The notes beneath the pieces are model-generated. The model saw only the letters and a program-made list of their open reading frames with translations, did no database searches and was not told the DNA's origin. This document shows, piece after piece, positions 28,685-37,735 of a stretch of 64,000 nt of DNA; positions within the stretch are counted from its first letter, which is position 1, and each line of letters starts with the position of its first letter. The stretch is from the IMG/VR virus record IMGVR_UViG_3300026484_000087, positions 124,001-188,000 of that record. One strand, written 5' to 3'. The DNA is from a virus. Made by a program: the position numbers and the translations under genes.

Positions 28685-29504
28685 TACAGTAAAGACTATA
28701 TATAATATTGATTTGTCGCTAGCTAATTTTAAAAGAAAGGATTATAAGCCATTACCAAATACTACGCTAAATGAAAAATTCAATGTTTTAATGGATGTAG
28801 ATAGTATGAATGTTGACAATCCAATACTTAAGGGTTATTGTTTAGGTAATGGCAATATAAAAACAATAGGTCAGGATTCTAAAACTTTTCTTCATTATGG
28901 CAATCATAGATCTATAGATGGTGCATTATATTCGCATATACCATTTTTGATTAGAGAGTTAGATAAAGATCTTGGTGTTACTGATAAAATGAAATATCGT
29001 TTAAGAAAAGAGATTCGCATTGATAATATTGATTATGTTGTTTACTATATGAAGGTTATAGAGGATGTTTCTGTGACTAATCAGATTTTGAACATAACGT
29101 CTAAAGATGGTACTTTGCCTAAATTAAGCGTATTTAATAGTAATGATGTGAGTATATTAAATCCAACTCCTAAAGAATATACTGATACCGTAACATCTAT
29201 AAAAGATGAATATGTTACAGTATCTGATCAAATAGCTTTAATACTAACTATGGATGAACTTAATGAAATAAAGAATGCTATGAGTATAATGGGTTTAGAT
29301 TCGGTAAGTACTAAAATAAATGAGTTAGCTATTTGTAGTGGAGTTGATGTTGTTAATCCAGAAGATATGACTATAGAATCTGCTTACAGTCAAGTTATGA
29401 TGTTTGTTGATTTGGATTATGATATTGAATTAGCCATTAATGAAAATAAAGGTTTTTATCGTGAGATAGAAATAGGTGGTATGGAGCCAATAAGTTTAAG
29501 GTAG
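28677..29504 (+). CDS. Probable virion structural protein
   Basis: About 275 residues from ATG 28677, which overlaps the stop of the previous gene and has GAGGTGGAG just upstream; the in-frame ATG at 28668 is less well placed. The middle has MKYRLRKEIRIDNIDYVVYYMKVIEDV, a beta-hairpin style common in jumbo-phage virion proteins, and the C-terminus is acidic and helical. It is followed by a rightward terminator. The family is not recognised with certainty. Confidence 0.6.
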   Translation: MNSTVKTIYNIDLSLANFKRKDYKPLPNTTLNEKFNVLMDVDSMNVDNPILKGYCLGNGNIKTIGQDSKTFLHYGNHRSIDGALYSHIPFLIRELDKDLGVTDKMKYRLRKEIRIDNIDYVVYYMKVIEDVSVTNQILNITSKDGTLPKLSVFNSNDVSILNPTPKEYTDTVTSIKDEYVTVSDQIALILTMDELNEIKNAMSIMGLDSVSTKINELAICSGVDVVNPEDMTIESAYSQVMMFVDLDYDIELAINENKGFYREIEIGGMEPISLR

Positions 29505-29516
29505 TTTAAGTATCTG

Positions 29517-29549
29517 ATATGGAGGCGACTTTTTTGGTTGTCTTCATAT
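29517..29549 (+). terminator. Rightward terminator
   Basis: A 13-bp stem (ATATGGAGGCGAC / GTTGTCTTCATAT) with a T-rich 7-nt loop. Three of its pairs are G-U and would only form in the rightward RNA, so this terminator is directional. It closes the two-gene set 28277-29504. Confidence 0.65.
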
Positions 29550-29605
29550 GTTATATAAATACATATAAACGTATTTTAATGATAATAAAGCATAAGGTTT
29601 AAAAA

Positions 29606-30166
29606 ATGAATAACAATACTATAAATATTCTGGCTATAGATCCAGGAACAACAACTATAGGTGTTTCAATATTTACTATTAATGTAATAGATTATAGTAT
29701 CGTAGCAATAGAAACCATTTTAGTTGATACCAGTATACGTTTAGTGTCATCAGATACAGCATCAGATCTTTTATTAAGATTAGAACGATTATACCATCGT
29801 GTTGTAGAGCTTATAAATTATTATAAACCATATATAGTTAGTTTAGAGAATGGTTTTATAAATAGATTACGACCAGCAGCATATGGGCCATTATCACAAT
29901 CAATAATGGCAATAGAGTTAGCTGTTAGAAATACTAATCCATATATAAAGATTTTTAAATTTGCACCTAAAACTATAAAGAAGGTTACTACTACAGCTGG
30001 TACAGCAGGTAAAAATGATATGTTAGCTGGTATAAAGACCATACCAGAGATATCTAATAAGATCAATCCAGATCTTATAAGTGAACATGAGGTTGATAGC
30101 TTAGGTGTTAATTACACTATGCTTGAATATATAAGAGAGAACCCAATAATTCTCTTAATGATATAA
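29606..30166 (+). CDS. ruvC: RuvC-like Holliday junction resolvase
   Basis: A 186-residue protein with the RNase H-fold layout of RuvC: the first catalytic aspartate in ILAIDPGTTTIGVS (D12), a glutamate in PYIVSLENGF, a helix with RPAAYGPLSQSIMAIELAV, and the C-terminal acidic site in SEHEVDSLGV. Length fits bacterial and phage RuvC. It would cut four-way DNA junctions left by recombination or replication so that concatemers can be packaged. Partners here are the UvsX-like recombinase (51459) and the SbcC-like ATPase (34297). It starts a rightward run that continues with the spanins. Confidence 0.88.
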   Translation: MNNNTINILAIDPGTTTIGVSIFTINVIDYSIVAIETILVDTSIRLVSSDTASDLLLRLERLYHRVVELINYYKPYIVSLENGFINRLRPAAYGPLSQSIMAIELAVRNTNPYIKIFKFAPKTIKKVTTTAGTAGKNDMLAGIKTIPEISNKINPDLISEHEVDSLGVNYTMLEYIRENPIILLMI

Positions 30167-30178
30167 AAGGAAAAACAA

Positions 30179-30703
30179 ATGATTAATTTAGCAATATTTA
30201 GAAATAAATATGTTTTAGCTGGAGCTATAGCTTTAGTTATTGGTTTAATTATAGCTATCGGTTATACAGTTACATCTATAAAAGATTTATTTAATCCAAA
30301 TAACGATCAACAGATCATACAAGCCTCTAAAGCTAGAAAAGTTATAACTGATCAAGTCATAGATACAAATGAAAAACTTAAAACTGCTATAGAAGATAAA
30401 ACTAAAAGTAATAAAGTTGACAATCAAGTTGTTGTTGCATATATTAAGAAAGAAACTAAATCTAATAATAAAATAAACAGTATTGTTAATGATTTAACAG
30501 TTAAACAAAGTAAAATAAAAATTAAGATTGATAAGATAAAAGATGATACTATAAGTTCTATAACTGATAGGAATGAAACGTCTGATTGTTCTTATGTTAT
30601 TGATGCCATAGAAATGCAATATGATGCAGAGACTAAATCAGCTGAAGCAAATATAGATGCTTTGTTTGGAGTATATAATGAAGTAAGTAAGGAAGTAAAA
30701 TGA
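30179..30703 (+). CDS. Inner-membrane spanin subunit (i-spanin-like)
   Basis: A 174-residue protein, start ATG 30179 behind AAAAGGAAAAACAA. One transmembrane segment (VLAGAIALVIGLIIAIGYTV, about residues 12-31) is followed by a long Lys/Asp-rich helical periplasmic domain. That is the layout of an i-spanin. It overlaps the following lipoprotein gene by 4 bases, as i-spanin/o-spanin pairs usually do. With its partner it would fuse the inner and outer membranes at lysis, which implies a Gram-negative host. Confidence 0.75.
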   Translation: MINLAIFRNKYVLAGAIALVIGLIIAIGYTVTSIKDLFNPNNDQQIIQASKARKVITDQVIDTNEKLKTAIEDKTKSNKVDNQVVVAYIKKETKSNNKINSIVNDLTVKQSKIKIKIDKIKDDTISSITDRNETSDCSYVIDAIEMQYDAETKSAEANIDALFGVYNEVSKEVK

Positions 30704-31020
30704 TTAAATATGTACTAATGGCAGTCATAGCGTTCATGTTTAGTGGTTGTTTTAGATGTCAACCAGTTATAGAAACAAAGGTAGTTTATAAAGATAAAGT
30801 TATTCTTGTAGCTCCTCCGAAAGAAGTACTTAACGATATCAGTATCCCAAGACCACCAGATAGGGAGTTATTTATTCAGTCTAGTTCCATAGATAGATTA
30901 AATATGCTTACCAATTATAGCATAGATTTGATGAAAAGACTTAACTCGTCTAATAATAGATTCAGAAGTCTTAGAGAATGGGTTGATAAACAAAAGAAAA
31001 TATATAAGGAAGATAAGTAG
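30700..31020 (+). CDS. Outer-membrane lipoprotein spanin subunit (o-spanin-like)
   Basis: A 106-residue protein with an N-terminal lipoprotein signal: MIKYVLMAVIAFMFSGCFR, where FSGC is a lipobox and Cys17 would be lipidated. The mature part starts with a Pro-containing linker (VAPPKEVLNDISIPRPPDRE) and continues as a helix, as in o-spanins. It starts inside the end of the i-spanin gene (ATGA overlap). It would anchor in the outer membrane and pair with the i-spanin. Small phage lipoproteins can have other roles, but the overlap makes spanin by far the best call. Confidence 0.75.
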   Translation: MIKYVLMAVIAFMFSGCFRCQPVIETKVVYKDKVILVAPPKEVLNDISIPRPPDRELFIQSSSIDRLNMLTNYSIDLMKRLNSSNNRFRSLREWVDKQKKIYKEDK

Positions 31021-31043
31021 TTAGAGGCAATACCTCTAACTAC
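31017..31043. terminator. Terminator hairpin between convergent genes
   Basis: A perfect 11-bp stem GTAGTTAGAGG/CCTCTAACTAC with a 5-nt loop. It lies between the o-spanin stop and the leftward gene ending at 31044. Confidence 0.75.
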
Positions 31044-31856
31044 TTATTTGTATGCCTCTAATCTGCTCTTTATTCTGGCATATGCTATTTTGGTATCGTT
31101 GTTTGGATCTGATGTAGTGCCATTAGGTGTTATATAAACCGATTCGTCCAAAACTTTTAATAGATCGGTTAATACCGACAATAGGTTTTCTGTACCATTA
31201 TTGATGTTAAAATGTGAAGCGTTCAGTGTTACTGAGTTGCTTGCTGTCATTGTAAGATCACTAGCTTCTAAATTAAATGACTTAGTTTTCAACTTTATAT
31301 CGTTATTAAATACCATACTAAGTAATTCAGCAGCACTGTCAAACCCAATTTTATTACCTTTATCATCAAATATTTCAAATAGACCTACTTTAGTATCTAT
31401 TTTCATATCCCATGTAGTTTCTTCTCCATCATTCTTGGCAGTATGTAAGCTTACCAACTTTTCAATATTGTCAAATAGCATACTATATGAATTATCATTG
31501 GTTAATTCTTTTGCTTCATCGTCATTACTAAATCTAAAATAATGAGTACCTTTTGTATGTATCGCAGATTTATCTAATGTGCTAAATACAAAGAACCAAT
31601 AATAAACACCAGTATCTCGATGTCTAAATATAATTACCTCTTTACCAGCATTTAACGGTGGTACCTCATCATGAATATTCTCTAATAAACCCAGCCATGT
31701 AGCGTTTAGATTTTGTGGCGGTGCTTCATCTGCAGGAAAGAATATCTTTATGTCTTCGTTGTCTATTCTAATACATTTTACCGTATCGTTTCCAACAGAA
31801 GTATCTTCAGTAAGTCTGTATAATCCTATAGTCTTTAATCTAGTTAACGGTTTCAT
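31044..31856 (-). CDS. Baseplate spike-like protein, paralogue without the metal tip
   Basis: A 270-residue protein, start ATG 31856 behind ATAAGGAGAATAA. The N-terminal half looks like the OB-fold of T4 gp5 / P2 gpV baseplate-spike proteins (AGKEVIIFRHRDTGVYYWFFVF). The middle repeats strands typical of a triple beta-helix (KVGLFEIFDDKGNKIGFDS, LTMTASNSVTLNASHFNI). It is clearly paralogous to the next protein (31866-32729), sharing the HTAKNDGEETTWDM-type segment. Unlike that protein it lacks the His-containing C-terminal tip and ends in a helix. It may form a shaft or hub below the piercing tip. Confidence 0.65.
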   Translation of the reverse strand: MKPLTRLKTIGLYRLTEDTSVGNDTVKCIRIDNEDIKIFFPADEAPPQNLNATWLGLLENIHDEVPPLNAGKEVIIFRHRDTGVYYWFFVFSTLDKSAIHTKGTHYFRFSNDDEAKELTNDNSYSMLFDNIEKLVSLHTAKNDGEETTWDMKIDTKVGLFEIFDDKGNKIGFDSAAELLSMVFNNDIKLKTKSFNLEASDLTMTASNSVTLNASHFNINNGTENLLSVLTDLLKVLDESVYITPNGTTSDPNNDTKIAYARIKSRLEAYK

Positions 31857-31865
31857 TTATTCTCC

Positions 31866-32729
31866 TTATCCACATTTAGGTGGTGATGTATCTATTCCTA
31901 AGTTACCACAATGTACGTGAGTTTTATCAATACAGATATCGTCATGGGTAATTGTACCACCAAGATATTTAACGCTACCAATGTTATGAGTATTATCGCT
32001 ACTCGTAGTAGTCCATTTATTTGCGTTCATTGTTAGGTTTGGTGTAGTTATTGTCATTTTGTTTGTAGCATTATATTCTATGATTTTAGTATTGAATACT
32101 ATTTTATCAATTATGTTAGCAGTGAGAGTATTTATAGAACTATCAAATAATAATTCATTGCCTTTACCATCTATAATCGAAATAACGCCCTTTTTAGTAT
32201 TTATCATAATATCATATGTCGTATGTTCTCCATCGTTATCTGATGTATGTATACTTACTTCTTTATTAATTGTATCTACTTTAGTCCAATAGGTATTATC
32301 ATCATGTAGATTTTCCATGAAAACATCTGTATTACTATAATAATGTATTACCTTCTCTTTTCTTCTAAGATCAAATTCATTATACATTGTCATCCAATAA
32401 AATTCATCTTCATTGGCATATCTAAATAACATTACTTGTTCACCTTTTTTAACCATAGGTGCAGTTTTACGGTTACTGTGTCCAAGTGCTAACCATTTAG
32501 CTTTTATAGTAACGCTTTTATTTAAAACTATTACTTCGGCTTCATTATCTATATCTTCGTTAGATACAGTTATGCCTTCTACATAAGCTATATCGCCATC
32601 AACATGTGTCATGTTTTCTATTGGAAAACATTCTACAATAAAACCATCTTCCTCAATATCCTTGGCTACTATAGCCACTGAGTACATGTGAAATCTACTA
32701 ATATCATTAAGACGATTATTATTATTCAT
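31866..32729 (-). CDS. Baseplate membrane-piercing spike protein (gpV/gp5-like)
   Basis: About 287 residues. I place the start at ATG 32729, since AAAGGA lies 6 bases upstream; ATG 32735 abuts the ribosome site. An OB-like N-terminal domain with KGEQVMLFRYANEDEFYWMTM is followed by beta-helix strands (KKGVISIIDGKGNELLFDS, MTITTPNLTMNANKW). The C-terminus has THDDICIDKTHVHCGNLG and DTSPPKCG. HVH matches the HxH iron-binding tip of P2 gpV-like spikes. It would trimerise and pierce the outer membrane. It follows a TTACCCATAA leader element and sits 9 bases before its paralogue. Confidence 0.75.
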   Translation of the reverse strand: MNNNNRLNDISRFHMYSVAIVAKDIEEDGFIVECFPIENMTHVDGDIAYVEGITVSNEDIDNEAEVIVLNKSVTIKAKWLALGHSNRKTAPMVKKGEQVMLFRYANEDEFYWMTMYNEFDLRRKEKVIHYYSNTDVFMENLHDDNTYWTKVDTINKEVSIHTSDNDGEHTTYDIMINTKKGVISIIDGKGNELLFDSSINTLTANIIDKIVFNTKIIEYNATNKMTITTPNLTMNANKWTTTSSDNTHNIGSVKYLGGTITHDDICIDKTHVHCGNLGIDTSPPKCG

Positions 32730-32748
32730 CACCATTCCTTTCTTTATC

Positions 32749-32774
32749 TTTAATCAGATAAATGTTATGGGTAA
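32749..32774 (-). promoter_or_regulatory. TTACCCATAA leader element
   Basis: Read leftward: TTACCCATAACATTTATC followed by TGATTAAA, 20 bases before the spike-gene start and just after the terminator of the upstream gene. Near-identical copies occur at 37398 and 40064, with a weaker one at 45097. Probably a promoter or regulator site. Confidence 0.5.
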
Positions 32775-32795
32775 GAAAAAGAAATAGACTTTATC

Positions 32796-32825
32796 TTACA
32801 TATGATACCATGGTATCATATGTAA
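32796..32825 (-). terminator. Palindromic terminator
   Basis: A 30-nt perfect palindrome (TTACATATGATACCA and its complement) lies directly downstream of the gene ending at 32838. In the leftward direction a T-rich stretch follows. Confidence 0.7.
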
Positions 32826-32837
32826 ATATTATTTAAA

Positions 32838-34133
32838 TTATAATAAAAGATTAATAATATATGAGTACTCTTCCACTAAGTTATCAAAATTGTTTTCACT
32901 AATCAATATTGAACTATAAGTACTGGTACCAAAAGTGGGAAGTTTATAAGCAATATATTCGCCATCATCAATACCTATACTAAAAATACTTTCACCGAGT
33001 AAATTCATTTTGATTTTTGCTTTAACTCTAACATAATTGTTATTAGTTATACTTGGTATAATAATAGATTTAAGCATTAATAATAACTCATCTACATGAT
33101 ATAAATCACCAAAGAAACCTTTTATGTTATTAAGCGTTATAGCATGGTCTCTAGTATCAAAATCAATATCTAATGATCTAATCGATGTCTCAAACATTAA
33201 ACTTTGTAACGTTTCATTTAAGGCATATGCTATTTTACTATTTTTACTACCATCTTTTAAAGTTGAGAAGGAACCATGAAATAATGGAGCAACATCAATT
33301 ATTTCAACTATATCTTTAATATCAGTGTTTATGTTATTTAGTAAATCTAAAGTTAATGTGTTTACTATTATTGTTCCACTTAATATGCCTAAGGTATTTA
33401 GAAAATGATTTTCAAAGATCTGTCCCTCTACTAAACTACATATAGCTGTATTTAAATTATCTATTGAACCCATACTTATTTTATTCATTTCATAATCAAG
33501 TATAATGGCATTTAATAACTCAGACGTACTGTGTGATAATATGTTATTCCTAAATTTAGAATTTATTGGAATAATGCTAGAATCGTTTCTTATATCGGTA
33601 TAGTCTGCAGTAAATGTGTTTTTAGCATTTATAGCTCTTATGATATCTTCTGGTCTACATGTTTTTAATTTTGTTTCTTTATCTGAACTACTTATTATCT
33701 GATAATTCTTCATATTGCGAACATGTGTGGGTTCTTTAAAATTATCTACAGTATACTCTGCCACGCTATTTATGTATAGTAATGTTCTATCATTTATTGT
33801 GTTGTCATCAGTAAACCCTAATACTATTGTAACTATGTTAATACCATTGTGCGAATGTTCAGTTTTAATCATAAAGCTGTAACGTTCACTTTCCCAGCCA
33901 TTGTCAATGACTGCATCTCTAGTCTCTTCAGAATACCTAAGTACATCAGGGTTTATTTTACTTACGCAAAATGGTTCAACCAGTGTACCTTTATTTATAA
34001 TTGTATCTATTTTGTCTATGTTTTCATATGATATATTTCCTACTACATCCCTACTACATATGTCACTGTAACTGTTCATCTTAAAGAATTTTATTTCCTT
34101 TATTATAGGACTATTTTCTGGAATTTTAAACAT
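32838..34133 (-). CDS. Hypothetical protein, possibly virion-associated
   Basis: 431 residues from ATG 34133 (MFKIPENSPIIKEIKFF), chosen because ATAAGGAGTACATA precedes it. The frame stays open further upstream, but that extension overlaps the divergent SbcC-like gene and the promoter and is not real coding. The protein is soluble, with beta-rich central parts (YSFMIKTEHSHNGINIVTIVLGF) and no recognised motif. It is transcribed from the promoter-hairpin element at 34189-34228. Function unknown. Confidence 0.65.
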   Translation of the reverse strand: MFKIPENSPIIKEIKFFKMNSYSDICSRDVVGNISYENIDKIDTIINKGTLVEPFCVSKINPDVLRYSEETRDAVIDNGWESERYSFMIKTEHSHNGINIVTIVLGFTDDNTINDRTLLYINSVAEYTVDNFKEPTHVRNMKNYQIISSSDKETKLKTCRPEDIIRAINAKNTFTADYTDIRNDSSIIPINSKFRNNILSHSTSELLNAIILDYEMNKISMGSIDNLNTAICSLVEGQIFENHFLNTLGILSGTIIVNTLTLDLLNNINTDIKDIVEIIDVAPLFHGSFSTLKDGSKNSKIAYALNETLQSLMFETSIRSLDIDFDTRDHAITLNNIKGFFGDLYHVDELLLMLKSIIIPSITNNNYVRVKAKIKMNLLGESIFSIGIDDGEYIAYKLPTFGTSTYSSILISENNFDNLVEEYSYIINLLL

Positions 34134-34188
34134 TATGTACTCCTTATTGTTAGAGGTATCATCTAGGATACTTAACCGACATAACTTT

Positions 34189-34228
34189 GATACTGCCACG
34201 TATCTACATATATTATATATGGTTGAAA
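34189..34228 (-). promoter_or_regulatory. Leftward promoter with 5' GATAC hairpin
   Basis: Read leftward: TTTCAACCATATATAATA, 6 bases, then GATACGTGGCAGTATC (hairpin). This site carries both recurring elements of the window: the TTTCAACC box shared with 38234 and 41745, and the GATAC hairpin shared with 14505, 43516 and 51333. It drives the gene 32838-34133. Confidence 0.7.
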
Positions 34229-34296
34229 ATAAGTGGAAAGTTAGATGTATAATTATTAAACGCAATATAAATAATTGAATAATTAAAGGATATGAT

Positions 34297-36747
34297 ATGT
34301 ATATAGAAAATTTAACACTTAGCAGATATAAAAGATTATTTTTGGCATATATAAATAAATTGGAATATACCCCAGAAAAAAGAATAAATATAATTGTTGG
34401 TAAAAATGGATCTGGTAAGTCCTCCACTTTAAAAGAACTTACTCCGTTGCCAGCTAATTTAACTAAAGACTATGATGAAGATGGTTATAAAAAAATAACT
34501 ATAAAACATAAGGGTAGTAAATATGTGTTGACTTCTGGCATAGTAGGTAAGAATAAACATAGTTTCATGGTAGATAATGAAGAGCTTAATCCAGCTGGTA
34601 CAAGAAAAGTACAACTTATGTTAGTTAAAGAACACTTTAATTTAACACAAGATATACACGATACTCTTATAGGACTAAAGAACTTTACATCTATGTCAAC
34701 CGTAGAAAGAAAAAATTGGTTTACAAATATATCAACAGTAGACTACACTTATGCTATAGGCGTATATAATAAGATAAAGCAAAGACATAGGGATATAGTG
34801 GGAGCATTAAAGATATCTCAAACAGAATTAACCAAAGGTAGCGATAGTATTAAAACCGAAGAGGAAATAAATTCTATAAAGGGTGAAATAAAAATACTTA
34901 AAGAGATATTGGATCTGGCTATGTCTTCTAAAGAACAATTTAGATCACCAGTAGATATTGATGAAACCAAACTTATGATGCTTGTTGATATGGGTTATAA
35001 AGTATTGTCAGAACTCAATAAACCAGATCTAGATGTAGATATAGATGTTGCTATTGGATCTATTAGTAATGAAATTACTCTTTTAAAGAATGAGATAGAA
35101 AAACAAAATAAAATATTGAAAGATCTAATGTTTATGGAAGATACTAAAGATAGTTCTGATGCCAAACTTATAGATGAAACAATACTTGAGTTGCAAAAAA
35201 AGATAAGTACACTAGAAGATTCATTTATAGTGAAAATACCAAGAGATGATCTTCCTGAATTTATAAACTCTTTTAATTATAGATATCAAGACATCATAGT
35301 TATATTAAATGAAATTTCTATTAGGAATGATGCTGATTATGATATAGACCTATATAAAAAGAATTTAACAGATATTGATGTTATAAATGCAAATATAAAT
35401 ACATTTGTAAATCTTAGAGAGACTTTATTTAAAACGAAGGATTCTATGGAACATAATAGAGATCATAATGAAGTTGAATGTGTTAAGTGTGGTAATATTT
35501 GGTCTATAGGTTATGACGAAAAAGAGTATAAGATAGTTATTGATAAGATAGATAAATTAAGTGTTAAAATAGAGAAACTTAAAAAAAGACTTGATGAACT
35601 TAATGAAGTAGTAAGTACTTTTAAAGAGAAAATAACCTATACTAAACAGTTGTTATCTATTAAAGACAATGAAACTAATTTATACAATAAACAGGTTTTA
35701 GAACATGTTCTTGATAAATACAATGTTCTTACCGAAAGCAAAGCTATTATAGACTATATGTATAAAGTTAAGAATAATGTAGCAGAGCTTGAAAAGATAC
35801 CTATTTATGTAAAAGAATATGAAATGCATCTTAAAGATAAAGAGATATTAGAAGTAAAACGTAAAATGGAGGTTGAATACTTCAATACTAATAAGGATAA
35901 CATAGAAGAAGAGTTAAGTAACAACAAGGTCAGATTAAAAGAACTTGATAATAAGTTAAACTCTGTTAAATCCTATAAATCCAATTTATCTATACTTACA
36001 AAGATATCTGATACTCTTATAGATAGTATTAAGAAATTGAACTCTAATAAACAAGTAGAGATATCTATGGCCAGAAATAATAGTCTTAACGAATCCATTA
36101 AAGTTATAAATCTTGAGATAAGTAAATTAGAATCTATAATATCAGATTCTTTATATAACTCTAAACTTATAGAGAATAACAAAGAGAAAGTTATAGAGTT
36201 GGATAAAAGAAAGAAAGCCACCGCTTTATTATTGGAAGTAATGTCTCCTAATAACGGTTTAATAGCTAAATCGATAACACAATTTCTTGATATGTTCATA
36301 AACGATATGAATTCTATAATAAATAAGGTATGGAATTATAGTATAGATGTTCTTCCTTGTAAGATAGATGATGGAGTTGATTTAGATTATAAGTTTGAGG
36401 TTAGGGTAGATGGTAGAAACGTTATGGAGGATGTTAGTAAGACTAGTTCATCTATGAAGGAGATAATTAATTTAGCTTTTAAAATAGTGAGTATGAAATA
36501 TCTTAATATGGAAGATTATCCATTATACTTAGATGAGTATGCTGCATCATTTGACGCACATCATGCTATAAAAGCATATGACGGTATAGAGACGTTAGCT
36601 TCATCCAGCTTTAATCAAATTTTCATGATATCGCATTATGAAAGTACATACACCAGGTTCAGTGATTGTGATATATCTGTATTAGATGCAGAGAATATAT
36701 TGCTTAATGGAGATATGGAAATAAATAGAGTATTAAAACTTAGTTAG
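34297..36747 (+). CDS. sbcC: SbcC/Rad50-like nuclease ATPase subunit
   Basis: 816 residues, start ATG 34297 behind AAAGGATATGAT. The N-terminal Walker A is GKNGSGKS (residues 35-42). Two long coiled coils flank a zinc hook ECVKCGN near residue 395. The C-terminal ATPase lobe has KTSSSMKEIINLAFKI (signature region) and Walker B PLYLDEYAASFD, where the usual DE pair is present. T4 gp46 is the best-known phage relative. With a nuclease partner (SbcD or gp47) it would process DNA ends and hairpins for recombination and host DNA degradation. No SbcD-like gene is visible in the window. Confidence 0.85.
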   Translation: MYIENLTLSRYKRLFLAYINKLEYTPEKRINIIVGKNGSGKSSTLKELTPLPANLTKDYDEDGYKKITIKHKGSKYVLTSGIVGKNKHSFMVDNEELNPAGTRKVQLMLVKEHFNLTQDIHDTLIGLKNFTSMSTVERKNWFTNISTVDYTYAIGVYNKIKQRHRDIVGALKISQTELTKGSDSIKTEEEINSIKGEIKILKEILDLAMSSKEQFRSPVDIDETKLMMLVDMGYKVLSELNKPDLDVDIDVAIGSISNEITLLKNEIEKQNKILKDLMFMEDTKDSSDAKLIDETILELQKKISTLEDSFIVKIPRDDLPEFINSFNYRYQDIIVILNEISIRNDADYDIDLYKKNLTDIDVINANINTFVNLRETLFKTKDSMEHNRDHNEVECVKCGNIWSIGYDEKEYKIVIDKIDKLSVKIEKLKKRLDELNEVVSTFKEKITYTKQLLSIKDNETNLYNKQVLEHVLDKYNVLTESKAIIDYMYKVKNNVAELEKIPIYVKEYEMHLKDKEILEVKRKMEVEYFNTNKDNIEEELSNNKVRLKELDNKLNSVKSYKSNLSILTKISDTLIDSIKKLNSNKQVEISMARNNSLNESIKVINLEISKLESIISDSLYNSKLIENNKEKVIELDKRKKATALLLEVMSPNNGLIAKSITQFLDMFINDMNSIINKVWNYSIDVLPCKIDDGVDLDYKFEVRVDGRNVMEDVSKTSSSMKEIINLAFKIVSMKYLNMEDYPLYLDEYAASFDAHHAIKAYDGIETLASSSFNQIFMISHYESTYTRFSDCDISVLDAENILLNGDMEINRVLKLS

Positions 36748-36770
36748 TATAACCATATGGTTATACTAAC
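36743..36770. terminator. Palindromic terminator
   Basis: A 28-nt perfect palindrome (GTTAGTATAACCAT and its complement) overlaps the stop codons of the convergent genes ending at 36747 and 36766. Confidence 0.75.
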
Positions 36771-37380
36771 AGTTACATTTTATTTTTTTTATATAAGATT
36801 CTAGGTTTCTTATATGGGTATCTTTTTTATCTAATAGCGTTAATGTTTCTTGGTATCTAGTTCTAAAACTTTTCTTAACAGATGATTTGTTCTCTCTAAG
36901 TAATTCCATTTGCTTACTTGTAGTATCATCTAACAATACTTTAGCAGAGGTAGGGATCTCTTTTAAGGCAGCTTCTACTCCGAGATTGTCGTATATAACA
37001 TTAATCAAATCATCTTTCAACGTTGTAAGATCTAAATCCAATGGTAATAAGCCTAATGAAATAGCCAGCATCCTTTCTTGATGTTGTTTACCAACTATAA
37101 CAGGTATACTTAATATTTTATTAGCTGGTACATAAAGATATTCGTTACCAGTACTTAATAGAACTACTATAGGTACTTTATTTTCAAGATCTCTTGCTAG
37201 GTCTTCTTCAGTAAGACCTACTGGTTTATAGATATTGTCAAGAGGTTTATCTGTAGCAAGTTCATCTAGACTACGTATAGCTGTAACAAGGTATTCTTCT
37301 AAACTACTTAATACATTATCAAATGGGGCTGCTAACACAAACTTACCTTTTGAATTTATTGGTGGTACTGTATATTCCAT
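36766..37380 (-). CDS. Hypothetical protein, possible virion component
   Basis: A 204-residue protein starting MEYTVPPINSKGKFVLAAPFD at ATG 37380. The first 130 residues look globular (VPIVVLLSTGNEYLYVPANKILSI), and the last 60 form a Lys/Glu-rich coiled coil ending in CNC. It follows the TTACCCATAA leader element at 37398-37423. No family recognised. The globular-plus-coil layout fits a virion or scaffolding protein but is not proof. Confidence 0.6.
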   Translation of the reverse strand: MEYTVPPINSKGKFVLAAPFDNVLSSLEEYLVTAIRSLDELATDKPLDNIYKPVGLTEEDLARDLENKVPIVVLLSTGNEYLYVPANKILSIPVIVGKQHQERMLAISLGLLPLDLDLTTLKDDLINVIYDNLGVEAALKEIPTSAKVLLDDTTSKQMELLRENKSSVKKSFRTRYQETLTLLDKKDTHIRNLESYIKKIKCNC

Positions 37381-37397
37381 TATTATTCCTTTATTTA

Positions 37398-37423
37398 TTT
37401 AATCAATAAAATGTTATGGGTAA
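37398..37423 (-). promoter_or_regulatory. TTACCCATAA leader element
   Basis: Read leftward: TTACCCATAACATTTTATTG then ATTAAA, 18 bases before the start of the gene at 37380, and preceded by a run of T bases. It is a close copy of the elements at 32749 and 40064. Confidence 0.5.
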
Positions 37424-37450
37424 TAATTGAAAAAAAAAATAAACATGATA

Positions 37451-37735
37451 TTAGATATCATGCTCATCCAGATCAACTGACAGTCTGATCTTATTTGGTG
37501 TCATAGACACAACTTTAATGTTGAATTTTGTGTAGATATTAACAAGATCATTGAAATTATCAATAATATCAGTATAACAAAATCCACCACATACTAGTTC
37601 ATCGAACTCTCCAGAGCTTGAAGCTATTGGAAATGTTCTTTCCAACAACTCTTTATGTACTGTATCAAATCTTACGATAACTACCATAGTTCTTGGATCT
37701 ATATTTTCTAGTTGTTCTTCAGTTAGTTTTTTCAT
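37451..37735 (-). CDS. Small hypothetical protein
   Basis: A 94-residue protein of unknown family. Its start (ATG 37735) overlaps the end of the upstream gene by 17 bases, so translation is coupled. Beta strands such as TMVVIVRFDTVHKELLER and NIKVVSMTPNKIRLSVDL suggest a small alpha/beta domain. It ends the leftward operon that begins at the promoter near 38234. Confidence 0.6.
   Translation of the reverse strand: MKKLTEEQLENIDPRTMVVIVRFDTVHKELLERTFPIASSSGEFDELVCGGFCYTDIIDNFNDLVNIYTKFNIKVVSMTPNKIRLSVDLDEHDI

Noticed and set aside
29551-29562. T4-type late promoter TATAAATA upstream of RuvC
   Set aside because: A single match in very AT-rich DNA; similar strings occur elsewhere without fitting position.
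34134-34427. N-terminal extension of the 32838-34133 protein by 98 residues
   Set aside because: It would overlap the divergent SbcC-like gene and the promoter-hairpin; ATG 34133 has a strong ribosome site.
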